From Cypionkella sp. (GTDB taxonomy: Bacteria > Pseudomonadota > Alphaproteobacteria > Rhodobacterales > Rhodobacteraceae), in the NCBI RefSeq assembly GCF_030652235.1, contig NZ_JAUSBA010000031.1:29433-93432 (forward strand): 64,000 nt of DNA, written 5' to 3'. Under the pieces are notes generated by a model. The model worked only from the letters and a program-made list of their open reading frames with translations, did no database searches and was not told the DNA's origin. Below, one piece after another: positions 18,623 to 28,921 of this stretch (position 1 is its first letter; each line of letters opens with the position of its first letter). Both the position numbers and the translations under genes were made by a program.

Positions 18623-19110
18623 GCCAAGCTTGCACTGGCCTGACGCATTTCGACGATCAGGGCCGCGCCCATATGGTCGATGTCTCCGACAAACCCGTGA
18701 CCGCCCGCATTGCCGTGGCGCGCGGCGCGGTGAAAATGTCAGTGGAAACCCTCGCGCTGATCACCGAAGGCCGTGCAAAAAAGGGCGATGTGCTGGGCGT
18801 CGCGCGTCTGGCGGGCATCATGGCCGCAAAGAAAACCGCCGATCTGATCCCTTTGTGCCACCCCTTGCCGATCACCAAAGTGTCGCTGGATCTAACCCCC
18901 GATTCCAGCCTTCCGGGCATCGTGGTTGAGGCCACCGTCAAAACGGGCGGCCAGACCGGGGTTGAAATGGAAGCTTTGACCGCCGTCTCCATCGCCTGCT
19001 TGACGATCTACGATATGGTCAAGGCGGTCGAGAAATCCATGACAATCGAAGGCATCCATCTGGTCCTGAAAGATGGTGGTAAATCAGGGCGTTATGAGGC
19101 AAAGCTTTGA
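18619..19110 (+). CDS. moaC: Cyclic pyranopterin monophosphate synthase accessory protein
   Basis: Forms cyclic pyranopterin monophosphate with MoaA in molybdenum cofactor synthesis. 163 residues. Conserved stretches are [34 protein letters not shown] and [11 protein letters not shown]. Overlaps trpC (ATGA) upstream and moeA (TTGA) downstream, so the three are read from one message. Confidence 0.97.
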   Translation: MSQACTGLTHFDDQGRAHMVDVSDKPVTARIAVARGAVKMSVETLALITEGRAKKGDVLGVARLAGIMAAKKTADLIPLCHPLPITKVSLDLTPDSSLPGIVVEATVKTGGQTGVEMEALTAVSIACLTIYDMVKAVEKSMTIEGIHLVLKDGGKSGRYEAKL

Positions 19111-20282
19111 TTTCAGTTCAAGATGCTCTCGCCCGCTGCCTCGCACTCACAGCCCTCACCGATACCGAAACCCTGCCCCTGCGCCGTAGCAATAACCGCG
19201 TGATGGCCACTGTGGCCACAGCCCAACTGACGCAACCCCCCTTTGACGCCTCGGCGATGGACGGCTACGCCTTGGGTCGCGCCGCCGCCGTTGGTGAGAG
19301 CTTCACGGTGATCGGAGAATCCGGCGCAGGCCACGCCTTCCACGGCGCAATCGCACCGCACCAAGCGATCCGCATCTTCACCGGCGCACCCCTGCCCGAA
19401 GGAGCCGTCAGCGTCGCCATCCAAGAAGACATTCTCCGCGATGGCGACCAGATCATCCTGAAAACCACCGCCAAAATGGCTGACAACATCCGCCCACGTG
19501 GCCAAGATTTTGTCCTCGGCCAAGCCCTGTCGCCGCGCCTGCTGCGCCCCAACGACCTCGCCCTTTTGGCGGCAATGAACGTGCCCGACGTCACCGTCCG
19601 CCGCCGCCCCATCGTTGCGCTGATGGCCTCAGGCGATGAATTGGTGATGCCCGGTGAAACCCCTGGCCCCGACCAGATCATCGCCTCCAACACTTTCGCC
19701 CTCGCTGCGATGGTCGAAGCGGCGGGCGGGGAAGCGCGGATGCTGCCGATTGCCCGCGACTCTGAGGCGTCATTACGCACGGTTTTCGCGCTGACCGAAG
19801 GCGCTGACCTGATCGTCACCATTGGCGGCGCGTCAGTAGGCGATCACGATTTGGTCGGCAAAGTTGCCACCGATCTAGGGCTGGAGCGCGCCTTCTGGCA
19901 AATCGCCATGCGCCCCGGCAAGCCGCTGATGGCCGGGAAAGTCTTGGGAATCCCAATGCTTGGCCTGCCCGGCAATCCGGTTTCCGCCATCGTCTGCGGT
20001 CATCTGTTCATGGTGCCGATGCTGAAAGCCATGCTGGGCCTGCCGCCCGAACCGCAAGTGCTCAGCGCCCGGCTTGGCCACCCGCAGCCCGCCAATGGCC
20101 CCCGCGACCACTATATGCGCGCCCGCCTGACGATTGAAAGCGGCCAGCCCACGGTGACCGCTTTTGCGCGTCAGGATTCTGCTTTGCTGACCATTCTGAC
20201 CGAAGCCAACGCCCTGCTGATCCGGCCTAAAGGCGACGGACCGCGCGGCGCGGGTGACATGGTGAACTACATCGCCATCTAA
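19107..20282 (+). CDS. moeA: Molybdopterin molybdenumtransferase
   Basis: Inserts molybdate into adenylated molybdopterin. 391 residues, with the substrate-site motifs [37 protein letters not shown] and [11 protein letters not shown]. The start is a TTG at 19107 overlapping the moaC stop; the next residues ([13 protein letters not shown]) match MoeA N-termini, so this start is preferred over internal ATG codons. A MogA or MoaB partner is not present here. Confidence 0.95.
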   Translation: MISVQDALARCLALTALTDTETLPLRRSNNRVMATVATAQLTQPPFDASAMDGYALGRAAAVGESFTVIGESGAGHAFHGAIAPHQAIRIFTGAPLPEGAVSVAIQEDILRDGDQIILKTTAKMADNIRPRGQDFVLGQALSPRLLRPNDLALLAAMNVPDVTVRRRPIVALMASGDELVMPGETPGPDQIIASNTFALAAMVEAAGGEARMLPIARDSEASLRTVFALTEGADLIVTIGGASVGDHDLVGKVATDLGLERAFWQIAMRPGKPLMAGKVLGIPMLGLPGNPVSAIVCGHLFMVPMLKAMLGLPPEPQVLSARLGHPQPANGPRDHYMRARLTIESGQPTVTAFARQDSALLTILTEANALLIRPKGDGPRGAGDMVNYIAI

Positions 20283-20300
20283 GGCAGTACCGCAAATCGC

Positions 20301-20329
20301 TTGACACAAAGCAAGAACACGGGCAGAAC
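20301..20329 (+). promoter_or_regulatory. LexA (SOS) box and -35 element before lexA
   Basis: GAAC-ACGGGCA-GAAC at 20315-20329 fits the alphaproteobacterial LexA site (GAAC-N7-GAAC / GTTC-N7-GTTC). TTGACA (20301-20306) is a good -35 element; the box covers where the -10 would be. It lies 32 bases before the lexA ATG, consistent with self-repression. Confidence 0.85.
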
Positions 20330-20360
20330 ATAGCAACAACACCTGCATAAAGGCTGTGGC

Positions 20361-21047
20361 ATGCTGACGCGTAAGCAACTGGAACTGTTAGATTTCATCA
20401 AAACTCGCATGGATAAAGATGGGGTCCCGCCGTCTTTCGATGAGATGAAAGATGCGCTGGATCTGCGCTCGAAATCTGGCATCCACCGCTTGATCACAGC
20501 GCTGGAAGAGCGTGGCTTCATCCGCCGTCTTGCCCACCGCGCCCGTGCTTTGGAAATTCTGAAGCTGCCCGAAGCAATGGAAAAACCCGGATTCTCGCTT
20601 AAGCTGATCAAGGGTGACAAGGTCAATCCGCCGCGCGAGGCGATGCCGATTGCGGGTGTCTATGCGATGGAAATTCCGGTGATGGGTCGCATCGCCGCTG
20701 GTGTGCCGATTGAAGCGATTTCGCATATTTCGCATCATGTGGCCGTGCCGGGGTCGATGCTCTCCGGCAACGGCCAACACTATGCGCTTGAAGTTAAAGG
20801 CGATTCGATGATCGAGGCTGGGATCAACGATGGTGACATCGTGGTGATCCGCGAACAGATCACCGCGGAGAGCGGCGATATCGTTGTCGCTTTGGTCGAG
20901 GATGCTGAAGCCACGCTGAAACGCTTCCGCCGTCGCGGCAGCATGATCGCTTTGGAAGCCGCTAACCCTGCCTATGAAACCCGCGTCTTCCCCGACCATA
21001 TGGTGAAGGTGCAGGGACGTCTTGTCGGCCTGATCCGCAGCTACTGA
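20361..21047 (+). CDS. lexA: SOS repressor LexA
   Basis: Represses DNA-damage genes; self-cleaves when stimulated by RecA filaments. 228 residues: winged helix N-terminus ([17 protein letters not shown], then [12 protein letters not shown]), Ala-Gly cleavage site in [12 protein letters not shown] (about 111-122), catalytic Ser in [11 protein letters not shown] and catalytic Lys in [11 protein letters not shown]. The N-terminal region is longer than in E. coli (202 residues), as usual in this class. A LexA box lies in its promoter. Its last 7 bases overlap the convergent comEC gene. Confidence 0.97.
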   Translation: MLTRKQLELLDFIKTRMDKDGVPPSFDEMKDALDLRSKSGIHRLITALEERGFIRRLAHRARALEILKLPEAMEKPGFSLKLIKGDKVNPPREAMPIAGVYAMEIPVMGRIAAGVPIEAISHISHHVAVPGSMLSGNGQHYALEVKGDSMIEAGINDGDIVVIREQITAESGDIVVALVEDAEATLKRFRRRGSMIALEAANPAYETRVFPDHMVKVQGRLVGLIRSY

Positions 21048-23158
21048 GCCGCCAATACCGCGTGCGGCTTGGCAAGGCTGCGGTCTTGCCAGATCGGCTT
21101 GTCTGCCATCCAGATCCGTTGCGCATCGCGTGTGGGATTAAGAGCCAAGCGGCCTTCCCGCACCGAAAGTGCCAAAGCCCCGGTTTGATCCAGCATTTTG
21201 CGATCAATGACGATGCAATCTTTCGGCCTAGGGACAACCGGAGCCGCCGCCGCGGGCATCACCACCAGATCGGCCTGCGCACAAGCGGCGATCAAAGCCT
21301 CTGGCGCCACTTTGCCGCTGAGCGCCACCCCCCGCCAACCGTCCAACTCAAACGTCCGCGCGCCCTTTGGCCCCGAAAACCCCGCCCTTGTGTAAGCCTC
21401 TGCCTGCACAGCCAAATCACCATCGTCTTGCAGCCAGTTATCGGCGGTAAACCCAGCACCACGCGCCACCGACAGCGCCCGGCCCTGTTCTCCCATCAAC
21501 CCAACCAGCGCGCCATCGCTGGAAATCAGCAATGCAGGCCGCTCTGTCGCCGCCCAAAGTCCCAGCGCCAAAACCAGCGGCGCAGCCGCGATCCAACGCG
21601 CCTGCCCGCGCCAAAGCACAGCCCAGACGCCTGCAAAAGTGATCAGCGGCATCACCATAGGCCCCGGTTGCACAATCGGCGTCACCGCCCCCTCTAACCC
21701 CGCAACCCAATGTGCGACAAACAGAATCCAGCGCCCCGCCTGCTCCATCACCCACAAGGCCGGGCCCGCCAGACCAATTGGGGCCAGCAGCACCGCCACA
21801 GCCCCCGCCGCCATCAGCACCGACATCATCGGCACCGTCAGCAGATTGGCGAGCAGGCCGTAATCGGTGAATCGGTTGAACGTTGCCGCCGCAAAGGGGG
21901 CGGTCGCAACCCCGGCAAGCACCGAGGTCAGCACCAAGGTGAACACCGGCATCAGCCAGCGCGGCAGCTTTTCGCGCAAAATTTGCCGGTCCAAGGCCGA
22001 AAATCCCGCGATCAGCACCACGGTTGCGGCAAAGGACAGCTGAAACCCCGGCTCTAATAGGCTTTCGGGTTGCGCCAGCAACAAGATGACAGCCGCCAGC
22101 GCCACCGAGCGCATCGTCAGCCCGCGCCTATCCAACAGCACCGCGCCCAGCATCACGCAAACCATCAAAAACGCCCGCACTGTCGCCACATTCGCGCCCG
22201 ACAGCAGCAAATAGAACAGCGCAACCGCAAAAGCCGCCACCGCCGCGACCTTTTTCGAATTCACCCGCAGGGCCACGGGCGGGATCAGCGCCAGCCCAGA
22301 GCGCAGCAAGGCAAACACAAAACCGGTGATGAAGGCCATGTTCATCCCCGAAATCGCCAACAAATGCGCAAGGTTCGAATCGCGCAATGCCTGCACGGTA
22401 TCCAAGGAAATCGCCGAGCGATCCCCGGTCATCGCCCCAGTCGCAAATGCCCCCGCCTCAGACGGCACCGCTGCGATCATCGCACGGGTCAACTCCGTGC
22501 GCAGTCGGTTGATCGCTTGCGTGCCTGCCGCCGCTTCGGCCCACAAAAGCACCGGACTTCTTGTATAGCCCACCGCTCCCAACTGCTGAAAGTAAGCCAT
22601 ACGGCGGAAGTCAAAACCACCTGGCTCGGCAGGGCCTTCCGGGGCGGCCAACGAGGCCGTCAACAGAACAATCTGTCCTGGATCAAGACTAACATATTCT
22701 CCATGCAAGGAAATACGCACATTCAGCGGCGTTTTAGCAGGCGGTAGATCTTGCAGTACGACCTGATCCAAGGTGATCCGCAGCGCATCCGATTGCGAGC
22801 GGTCGATGGCAATTACCCGCCCCTGCACCGCGCCGTAATAGCGCTGCTCTAGCATCGGGGCCGCCACCATATGCGCCCGCAAGCCCGCCGCCATCAGCCC
22901 CACCAGCACGCAGGCCAATGCCACCAGCGGCGGATGCCACAACTCCGGCCCAAAGCGATGCAGCACGATCTGCGCCAGAATCATGCCCGCGCCAACCGCA
23001 TAGAACCCCAAACCCGGCTCAATCGGCAGCGCAAACCACCCAGCAATGCCACAGCCCAGAAACACCGGCACCCATGGGAACAGCAGCCCGCGCGCCTCTG
23101 CCAACGCACGCAGGGGCCACAGCAACCGGTTCAGAACGTTGCCCGGACGCGCCGCCAC
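21041..23158 (-). CDS. comEC: ComEC/Rec2 family DNA-uptake channel protein
   Basis: 705-residue inner-membrane protein. The competence domain is clear: [19 protein letters not shown] followed by a run of hydrophobic helices, with [16 protein letters not shown] as a further family motif. In transformable bacteria this forms the pore for single-stranded DNA. The C-terminal part (about 540-705) does not show the HxHxDH metal site of the beta-lactamase-like nuclease domain found in ComEC of Firmicutes. The start is a GTG. Convergent with lexA (7-base overlap) and divergent from gltX. Confidence 0.9.
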   Translation of the reverse strand: MAARPGNVLNRLLWPLRALAEARGLLFPWVPVFLGCGIAGWFALPIEPGLGFYAVGAGMILAQIVLHRFGPELWHPPLVALACVLVGLMAAGLRAHMVAAPMLEQRYYGAVQGRVIAIDRSQSDALRITLDQVVLQDLPPAKTPLNVRISLHGEYVSLDPGQIVLLTASLAAPEGPAEPGGFDFRRMAYFQQLGAVGYTRSPVLLWAEAAAGTQAINRLRTELTRAMIAAVPSEAGAFATGAMTGDRSAISLDTVQALRDSNLAHLLAISGMNMAFITGFVFALLRSGLALIPPVALRVNSKKVAAVAAFAVALFYLLLSGANVATVRAFLMVCVMLGAVLLDRRGLTMRSVALAAVILLLAQPESLLEPGFQLSFAATVVLIAGFSALDRQILREKLPRWLMPVFTLVLTSVLAGVATAPFAAATFNRFTDYGLLANLLTVPMMSVLMAAGAVAVLLAPIGLAGPALWVMEQAGRWILFVAHWVAGLEGAVTPIVQPGPMVMPLITFAGVWAVLWRGQARWIAAAPLVLALGLWAATERPALLISSDGALVGLMGEQGRALSVARGAGFTADNWLQDDGDLAVQAEAYTRAGFSGPKGARTFELDGWRGVALSGKVAPEALIAACAQADLVVMPAAAAPVVPRPKDCIVIDRKMLDQTGALALSVREGRLALNPTRDAQRIWMADKPIWQDRSLAKPHAVLAAQ

Positions 23159-23235
23159 CTTGTTTTGCCCCCCACATTTGCCTAAAGCTGCCGCGATCCT
23201 ACTGCCGATAAGGTTTCTGAAAGGTTAACCCGCCC

Positions 23236-24636
23236 ATGTCCCGCCCAGTTGTCACCCGCTTTGCCCCCTCGCCCACCGGCTATCTGCACATCGGCGGCGG
23301 ACGCACGGCTTTGTTCAACTGGCTTTACGCGCGCGGCCGGGGGGGTAAATTCCTGTTGCGGATCGAAGACACCGACCGCGAGCGTTCCACTCCCGAAGCC
23401 ACCGCCGCCATCCTGCGCGGCCTGACCTGGCTGGGTCTTGATTGGGATGGCGATGTGGTCAGCCAGTTTGACCGCAAAGACCGCCATGCCGAGGTCGCGC
23501 GCGAAATGCTGGCACGCGGCACCGCCTATAAGTGCTTCAGCACGCAAGAAGAAATCGCCGCCTTCCGCGCCGAGGCCGAGGCCCGCGGCAGCTATGCCTT
23601 GTTCCAAAGTCCGTGGCGCGACGCCGATCCCGCCACCTTCCCCGACGCCCCCTTTGTGATCCGCATGAAAGCCCCCCGCACCGGCGAGACGATCATCAAC
23701 GACACCGTGCAAGGCCGTGTGGTGATCCAGAATTCTTCGCTCGATGATATGATTTGTTTACGGTCGGATGCTACGCCAACTTACATGTTGGCCGTGGTGG
23801 TCGACGATCACGACATGGGCGTCACCCATGTCATCCGGGGGGATGACCATCTGAACAATGCCGCCCGCCAGCAGATGATCTACGATGCGATGAGCTGGGA
23901 GATTCCGGTTTGGGCGCATATTCCGCTGATCCATGGCCCGGATGGCAAGAAATTGTCGAAACGCCATGGGGCTACGGGCGTTGAGGAATATCAGGCGATG
24001 GGCTATCCCGCTGCGGGGATGCGCAACTACCTGACCCGTCTTGGCTGGGCGCATGGCGATGCCGAGATTTTCACCACTGCGGAAGCCTTGCAGATGTTTG
24101 ATCTGGACGGCATCGGCCGCGCCCCCGCGCGCCTCGATTTCAAAAAGCTGGAAAACACCTGTGGCCATCACATCGCGATGAGCGACGATGCTGCACTGCT
24201 GCATGAATTGACCGCCTATCTGGTGGCGGCAGGCAAACCTGCCCTCACAAATACGCAGAACACCCTGCTTAAATCCGCACTCTACTGCGTGAAAGACCGC
24301 GCGAAAACCTTCCCGGAACTTATTGAAAAGGTTCACTTTGCTCTGATTTCACGCCCGATCCAACCCGATGAGGCTGCGGGCAAATCCTTGGATACGGTAT
24401 CCCGTGGTATACTGAGAACATTGACGCCGCAGCTGCAAAATGTTAGCTGGACAAAGGACGCGTTGGAGCCGATCCTTAACCAAGTTGCCGCAGAAAACGG
24501 GATCGGTTTTGGCAAGCTCGCCAGCCCCCTGCGCGCGGCCTTGGCGGGGCGCACTGTGACGCCGAGTGTTTACGACATGATGCTGGTCATCGGTCAGGAC
24601 GAGACGATTGCCCGGCTGGAGGATGCGGCGGTCTGA
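23236..24636 (+). CDS. gltX: Glutamate-tRNA ligase
   Basis: Charges tRNA-Glu, and in organisms with GatCAB also mischarges tRNA-Gln; gatB is present at 38.6 kb. 466 residues. Class I signatures: HIGH-type [17 protein letters not shown] and KMSKS-type [13 protein letters not shown]. The C-terminal anticodon-binding part is complete. Alphaproteobacteria often carry two GluRS paralogues; which one this is cannot be decided here. The region near 24.23-24.45 kb is less GC-rich than its surroundings. gltA follows 74 bases later. Confidence 0.96.
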   Translation: MSRPVVTRFAPSPTGYLHIGGGRTALFNWLYARGRGGKFLLRIEDTDRERSTPEATAAILRGLTWLGLDWDGDVVSQFDRKDRHAEVAREMLARGTAYKCFSTQEEIAAFRAEAEARGSYALFQSPWRDADPATFPDAPFVIRMKAPRTGETIINDTVQGRVVIQNSSLDDMICLRSDATPTYMLAVVVDDHDMGVTHVIRGDDHLNNAARQQMIYDAMSWEIPVWAHIPLIHGPDGKKLSKRHGATGVEEYQAMGYPAAGMRNYLTRLGWAHGDAEIFTTAEALQMFDLDGIGRAPARLDFKKLENTCGHHIAMSDDAALLHELTAYLVAAGKPALTNTQNTLLKSALYCVKDRAKTFPELIEKVHFALISRPIQPDEAAGKSLDTVSRGILRTLTPQLQNVSWTKDALEPILNQVAAENGIGFGKLASPLRAALAGRTVTPSVYDMMLVIGQDETIARLEDAAV

Positions 24637-24710
24637 TCCGCCCCCCCCTGCCGAACCGGAACGCGGGCCAACCCTCTGCCGTAGGGATGGCTTTTATTGG
24701 GGGATGAAAG

Positions 24711-26006
24711 ATGGCCGAACAGACCAAGACTGCCACGCTAAGCCTTGACGGAAAATCCTACGACCTGCCGGTATACTCGCCCACATTGGGCCCGGATGTT
24801 GTTGATATCCGTAAGCTTTATGACCAAGCTGATGTCTTTACCTTTGACCCCGGCTTCACCTCGACTGCAGCTTGCGAAAGTGCGATCACCTATATCGACG
24901 GTGACAAGGGTGAGCTGTTGCACCGCGGCTACCCGATCGAACAGCTGGCGAACAAATCGAGCTATCTCGAAATGTGCTTCCTGCTGCTCTATGGTGAACT
25001 GCCCAATGCAGCACAACTGTCTGATTTTGAAGGCCGCGTCACCCGTCACACCATGGTGCATGAACAGATGCACAACTTCTTCCGGGGTTTCCGCCGCGAT
25101 GCGCATCCGATGGCGACGATGGTGGGTGTGGTTGGCGCGATGTCAGCGTTCTACCACGACAGTTTGGACATCAATGACGAATGGCAGCGTGAGGTTGCCG
25201 CCATCCGCATGATCGCCAAACTGCCGACGATTGCCGCGATGGCCTATAAGTATTCTGTCGGGCAACCTTTTGTTTATCCGAAGAATTCTCTGTCCTACTC
25301 GGGCAACTTTCTGAACATGTGCTTCGCGGTTCCGGCGGAAGATTATCATGTGAACCCGATTCTCGCCAAAGCGATGGACCGGATCATGATGCTGCACGCC
25401 GATCACGAGCAGAACGCATCGACTTCGACCGTGCGTCTGGCGGGTTCCTCGGGCGCCAATCCGTTTGCCTGTATCGCCGCTGGTATCGCTTGCCTGTGGG
25501 GTCCGGCGCATGGCGGGGCAAACCAAGCCTGCTTGGAAATGCTGCGCGAAATTGGCACCGTGGATCGCATCCCGGAATATATCGCCAAGGCCAAAGACAA
25601 GAACTCGGGCTTCCGCCTGATGGGCTTTGGCCACCGCGTTTACAAAAACTTCGATCCCCGCGCCACGGTGATGAAGGAATCGGCGGATGAGGTGCTGGAG
25701 CTTCTGGGCATCCACAACAACCCGACCCTGCAAGTCGCCAAAGAGTTGGAGCGGATCGCTTTGTCGGATGATTATTTCATCTCGAAAAAGCTATATCCTA
25801 ACGTCGATTTCTATTCCGGCATCATTCTGGATGCGATGGGCTTCCCGACCTCGATGTTCACGCCGATCTTCGCGATTTCGCGCACCGTCGGCTGGATTTC
25901 GCAGTGGAAAGAGATGATTGCCGAGAAAAACCAAAAGATCGGTCGGCCGCGTCAGCTTTATATCGGCGAAAAACAGCGCGATTACGTTGATGTGAAACAC
26001 CGCTGA
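24711..26006 (+). CDS. gltA: Citrate synthase
   Basis: Condenses oxaloacetate and acetyl-CoA in the TCA cycle. 431 residues, the Gram-negative hexameric (type II) length. Catalytic residues: His in [20 protein letters not shown], His in [16 protein letters not shown], and Asp in [10 protein letters not shown]. The N-terminal region ([16 protein letters not shown]) is also of the Gram-negative type. Ends with a hairpin 8 bases after the stop. Confidence 0.97.
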   Translation: MAEQTKTATLSLDGKSYDLPVYSPTLGPDVVDIRKLYDQADVFTFDPGFTSTAACESAITYIDGDKGELLHRGYPIEQLANKSSYLEMCFLLLYGELPNAAQLSDFEGRVTRHTMVHEQMHNFFRGFRRDAHPMATMVGVVGAMSAFYHDSLDINDEWQREVAAIRMIAKLPTIAAMAYKYSVGQPFVYPKNSLSYSGNFLNMCFAVPAEDYHVNPILAKAMDRIMMLHADHEQNASTSTVRLAGSSGANPFACIAAGIACLWGPAHGGANQACLEMLREIGTVDRIPEYIAKAKDKNSGFRLMGFGHRVYKNFDPRATVMKESADEVLELLGIHNNPTLQVAKELERIALSDDYFISKKLYPNVDFYSGIILDAMGFPTSMFTPIFAISRTVGWISQWKEMIAEKNQKIGRPRQLYIGEKQRDYVDVKHR

Positions 26007-26013
26007 ACGGTGA

Positions 26014-26035
26014 AAGGGCGGCGCAAGCCGCCCTT
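26014..26035 (+). terminator. Hairpin after gltA
   Basis: AAGGGCGGC-GCAA-GCCGCCCTT, 9-bp perfect stem with a GNRA loop, directly after the gltA stop. There is no long T-run, so it may stabilise the 3' end rather than stop transcription. Confidence 0.5.
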
Positions 26036-26084
26036 GCCACTTGCGGGCCAAACTGCGACGTATCCCCTGATTTTTGAGGGTCCC

Positions 26085-26807
26085 ATGCCGCAAACCAACC
26101 GTATTCCGCTGCTTGATCTCGCCCGCACGCTGGCGCTGATCGGTATGGCCGCCTTCCATTTCAGCTATGATCTGCTGATGTTCGGGCTGATCGACTACGC
26201 CTACGCCCAATCCGACACCTTCTACTTCCACGCCCGCATCGTCGCGGGCAGCTTCCTATTGCTATCCGGCGTGGGCCTTTGGCTGGCGCATGGCCAAGCC
26301 ATCCGCTGGCCCGCCTTCTGGCGGCGCTTCGCCAAAATCGCTGGGGCCGCCCTGCTGGTCAGCCTCGCCACCCGCATCGCTATGCCGGAATTCTACATCT
26401 ATTTCGGTATCTTGCACGCCATTGCGCTCTATAGCCTGCTCGGCCTGCTGACCCTGCGCCTGCCTGCCATCGCAACCGCTGCCCTCGCTGCTGTCTTCGT
26501 CTATGGCAGCTACCACTGGCACGCGCAGGCGCTGACCGCGCCGCTGCTGCGCTTCATTGGTCTAAGCCTTGAGCCTGCGACCACGATGGATTTTGAGCCG
26601 ATCTTCCCATGGTTTGGTGCGGTTCTTGCAGGCATCGCCTTGGGAAAAATCGGCAGTCAAACCGGGCTTTGGGCAAGGCTGGCGGGCAAACCTTCGGGCA
26701 AATGGGTGCAAATCCTCAGCTGGCCCGGTCAGCACAGCCTGTTGATCTACCTCATTCACCAGCCGATTCTGCTCGGCCTCGTCTGGGCCTATGCCCAGCT
26801 AGGCTGA
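26085..26807 (+). CDS. DUF1624 (heparan-alpha-glucosaminide N-acetyltransferase-like) membrane protein
   Basis: 240 residues with about seven hydrophobic segments. The N-terminus RIPLLDLARTLALIGMAAFHFSYDL and the end SLLIYLIHQPILLGLVW are typical of DUF1624/acyltransferase-3-like proteins, which may move acyl groups across the membrane; substrate unknown. The ATG has GAGG at a good distance; 25 codons of upstream open frame are not conserved-looking. Overlaps the convergent aguB by 9 bases. Confidence 0.83.
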   Translation: MPQTNRIPLLDLARTLALIGMAAFHFSYDLLMFGLIDYAYAQSDTFYFHARIVAGSFLLLSGVGLWLAHGQAIRWPAFWRRFAKIAGAALLVSLATRIAMPEFYIYFGILHAIALYSLLGLLTLRLPAIATAALAAVFVYGSYHWHAQALTAPLLRFIGLSLEPATTMDFEPIFPWFGAVLAGIALGKIGSQTGLWARLAGKPSGKWVQILSWPGQHSLLIYLIHQPILLGLVWAYAQLG

Positions 26808-27671
26808 ACCATCCAAGCTTGCCACTGCCCGATACGTCGCAGGCCGACGGTCGCGGAACAGCCCCCAACTGCTGCGCAGATCGGCAATCGCGTCCAGATC
26901 GAATGTGGCGGTCAGCACCTCCTCAGCTTCGCGGCCCGCTTTGGCCAACAACTGCCCGGTGTGGTCCGAAATGAAACTGCTGCCATAGAACGTCACCTCC
27001 CGCCCCCCCGGGGCTACTTCACGCCCGATCCGGTTCGAGGCGATCACTGGCATGATGTTTGACCCGGCATGACCGCGCATACAAATCTCCCAATGCGGCT
27101 GGCTGTCATAGCCGGGGCTGGGCGGTTCCGAGCCAATCGCGGTCGGATACAAAAGCATCTCTGCCCCCATCAGCGCCATCGAGCGCGCGCATTCCGGAAA
27201 CCATTGATCCCAGCAAATCCCTACGCCAATCCGCCCCACCGCAGTATCCCACACCCGATAGCCGGTATCGCCCGGCGAGAAATAGAACTTTTCCTCATAG
27301 CCCGGCCCCTGCGGAATGTGGGTCTTGCGGTAATTGCCCAGCACACGGCCATCCGCATCAATCATCGCCATCGAATTGAAATAGACATGCCCGGCCTTTT
27401 CAAAATACGAACAGGGCAGCACCACGCCCAATTCCCGCGCCAAGGCTGAGAACCGCGCGATCAGCGGATGGCCTTCCATAGGCTGTGCCAGTGCGAAATA
27501 CTGCGGCAGTTGTTCGATGCAGAAATAGGGCGCGGCGAAAAGCTCTTGGATCAGAACCACTTGCGCACCTTTGCCTGCCGCCGCACGGATCAGCGCCTCA
27601 GCCCGATCCACATTGGCGGGCAGATCCCATGAACAGGCGAACTGCGTGGCGGCGACGGTGACTGTGCGCAT
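26799..27671 (-). CDS. aguB: N-carbamoylputrescine amidase
   Basis: Hydrolyses N-carbamoylputrescine to putrescine in the agmatine route. Nitrilase superfamily, 290 residues: catalytic Glu in LIQELFAAPYF, Lys in NYRKTHIPQGPGYEEKFYF, Cys in IGVGICWDQWFPE. The downstream EPPSPGYDSQPHWEICMRG is an AguB hallmark. An ornithine decarboxylase gene lies 1.3 kb upstream, giving two putrescine routes close together; agmatine deiminase is not in the window. Its promoter region contains a 17-bp tandem repeat. Confidence 0.94.
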   Translation of the reverse strand: MRTVTVAATQFACSWDLPANVDRAEALIRAAAGKGAQVVLIQELFAAPYFCIEQLPQYFALAQPMEGHPLIARFSALARELGVVLPCSYFEKAGHVYFNSMAMIDADGRVLGNYRKTHIPQGPGYEEKFYFSPGDTGYRVWDTAVGRIGVGICWDQWFPECARSMALMGAEMLLYPTAIGSEPPSPGYDSQPHWEICMRGHAGSNIMPVIASNRIGREVAPGGREVTFYGSSFISDHTGQLLAKAGREAEEVLTATFDLDAIADLRSSWGLFRDRRPATYRAVASLDGSA

Positions 27672-27717
27672 CTTGGGTTCTCCATTTTGGCTAAGGCTAT
27701 TTGATCAAACCCCCAGA

Positions 27718-27766
27718 GGCAAAGTCAAAACGGCGGCAAAGTCAAAACGGCGGCAAAGACAAACCG
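27718..27766. repeat. 17-bp tandem repeat upstream of aguB
   Basis: GGCAAAGTCAAAACGGC occurs at 27718 and 27735, with a third, imperfect unit (GGCAAAGACAAACCG) at 27752. On the minus strand each unit carries TTTGACTTTGCC, so the array repeats a possible -35 TTGACT. It lies 47 bases before the aguB ATG and touches the end of the DUF2235 gene. Confidence 0.65.
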
Positions 27767-27767
27767 T

Positions 27768-28847
27768 TTAACGCCCGCGTGCCAGTGGCCATGGCAGCCA
27801 TCCCGCCCGCCGCACCTGCTGCGCCGAAGGATGTACCGCTTCGGACACATCGCGCCCAATCACCCGCCTGTGGCGCAGCAGAAACCACATGCCCCAGCCG
27901 CGCATCGTGCCCACCATCGGGGCGCTGGCATCGCAGGGAAACCGCGCCCGCCAGCCCTCCGGCAACTCCAATCCAACGCTTTCCGCCCGCTCCAGCATCC
28001 AGACCAGCGGGATATTCGCCAAGGGCCGCGGCGCCACATCATCCCCAATCATGCCGCCAATATCGCCATGCGCGCCGCGAAACCACATCTGCTGCACATC
28101 GCTTTCCCAGCCCGGCGGGCATTCCCACAACACCGGTTCGAACACAGCACGAGTCTCGTCCATCGCCAGCGCATGAAACCCATGCCGAATCGAACTGCCC
28201 AAATGGTGGTTGTGAAACTGGTGTTGCTGCTCGGTCAGCATCCACAACAACGGCAAGCGCAGCCCCAAAGCCTTCACGGTGTCAAACACCCCCACCATCT
28301 GAATCGGCGCCTTCAGATGGCAGAACCGATGCGAGAACGCCTGACTGGCCCGAGGATGGCTGTCGTGACGGTAGTGGCGGTAAGCCAAAGTCACGCCGCG
28401 CTCGGTCGCATGTTCGCGTTTTAAAAGCCCGACCCGGTCGATCACCCCGGCCAAAGAGCGCACCGCAAACGCCCCGCGCGAATAACCGATCAGGTAAATC
28501 CGGTCGCCCTCGCGGTAATGACTGGCAAGCCAGCCATAAGCCCGGCGGATCTGACGGTTGATGCCGCGGCCTTGGATCAGGTTCATCCCGTTGCGCCAGC
28601 CCTGCCACTGGATACCCGGCTCGTAATACACCGTACGATGTGCCGAGCGCCCGCCTTCGGTCAGCAGCTTGTAAATCAAGCCGCAATTTCCCTCTTGCCC
28701 CGGCTCCAACGTCGAGAGCGTGCCATCCAAAATGATCACATGATCCACCGCCCCGCGCTTGCGCCCCGGCAACGGCGGTGCGGCTGGTTCGGTTTCGACG
28801 ATCGGATGACCGCGCCACCAATGTCTGATCCGGCTAAACAGTGACAC
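27768..28847 (-). CDS. DUF2235 alpha/beta-hydrolase domain protein
   Basis: 359 residues. The nucleophile elbow GYSRG in IYLIGYSRGAFAVRSLAGVI (about 130-149) and an N-terminal DHVIILDGTLSTLEPG define the DUF2235 domain, related to Tle1-type phospholipase effectors of type VI secretion. WFRGAHGDIGG carries the likely catalytic Asp/His region. No secretion genes, immunity gene or signal peptide are near, so a housekeeping hydrolase is as likely. Start chosen at GTG 28847, because an ATG 15 codons earlier lies in the terminator hairpin of the upstream gene. Confidence 0.82.
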   Translation of the reverse strand: MSLFSRIRHWWRGHPIVETEPAAPPLPGRKRGAVDHVIILDGTLSTLEPGQEGNCGLIYKLLTEGGRSAHRTVYYEPGIQWQGWRNGMNLIQGRGINRQIRRAYGWLASHYREGDRIYLIGYSRGAFAVRSLAGVIDRVGLLKREHATERGVTLAYRHYRHDSHPRASQAFSHRFCHLKAPIQMVGVFDTVKALGLRLPLLWMLTEQQHQFHNHHLGSSIRHGFHALAMDETRAVFEPVLWECPPGWESDVQQMWFRGAHGDIGGMIGDDVAPRPLANIPLVWMLERAESVGLELPEGWRARFPCDASAPMVGTMRGWGMWFLLRHRRVIGRDVSEAVHPSAQQVRRAGWLPWPLARGR

Positions 28848-28856
28848 GCAGCCCCC

Positions 28857-28898
28857 AAAAACAAAAACGCTCTCGGCAAGTTTCCCTGCCAAGAGCGT
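28857..28898 (-). terminator. Intrinsic terminator of the ornithine decarboxylase gene
   Basis: On the minus strand ACGCTCTTGGCA (28898-28887) pairs with TGCCGAGAGCGT (28878-28867), 12 bp with one G-U, 8-base loop, followed by TTTTTGTTTTT-like T-run (28866-28857). Placed 23 bases past the stop. The clearest rho-independent terminator in the window. Confidence 0.9.
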
Positions 28899-28921
28899 AG
28901 GTTAACCGGATTACGGCGAAG

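Noticed and set aside
27700..27711. TTTGATCAAA palindrome before aguB as an FNR-type box
   Set aside because: The FNR consensus TTGAT-N4-ATCAA needs a 4-base spacer, which is missing here.
27718..27766. CRISPR-like array
   Set aside because: The 17-bp units are directly tandem with no spacers and only about three copies; no cas genes are near.
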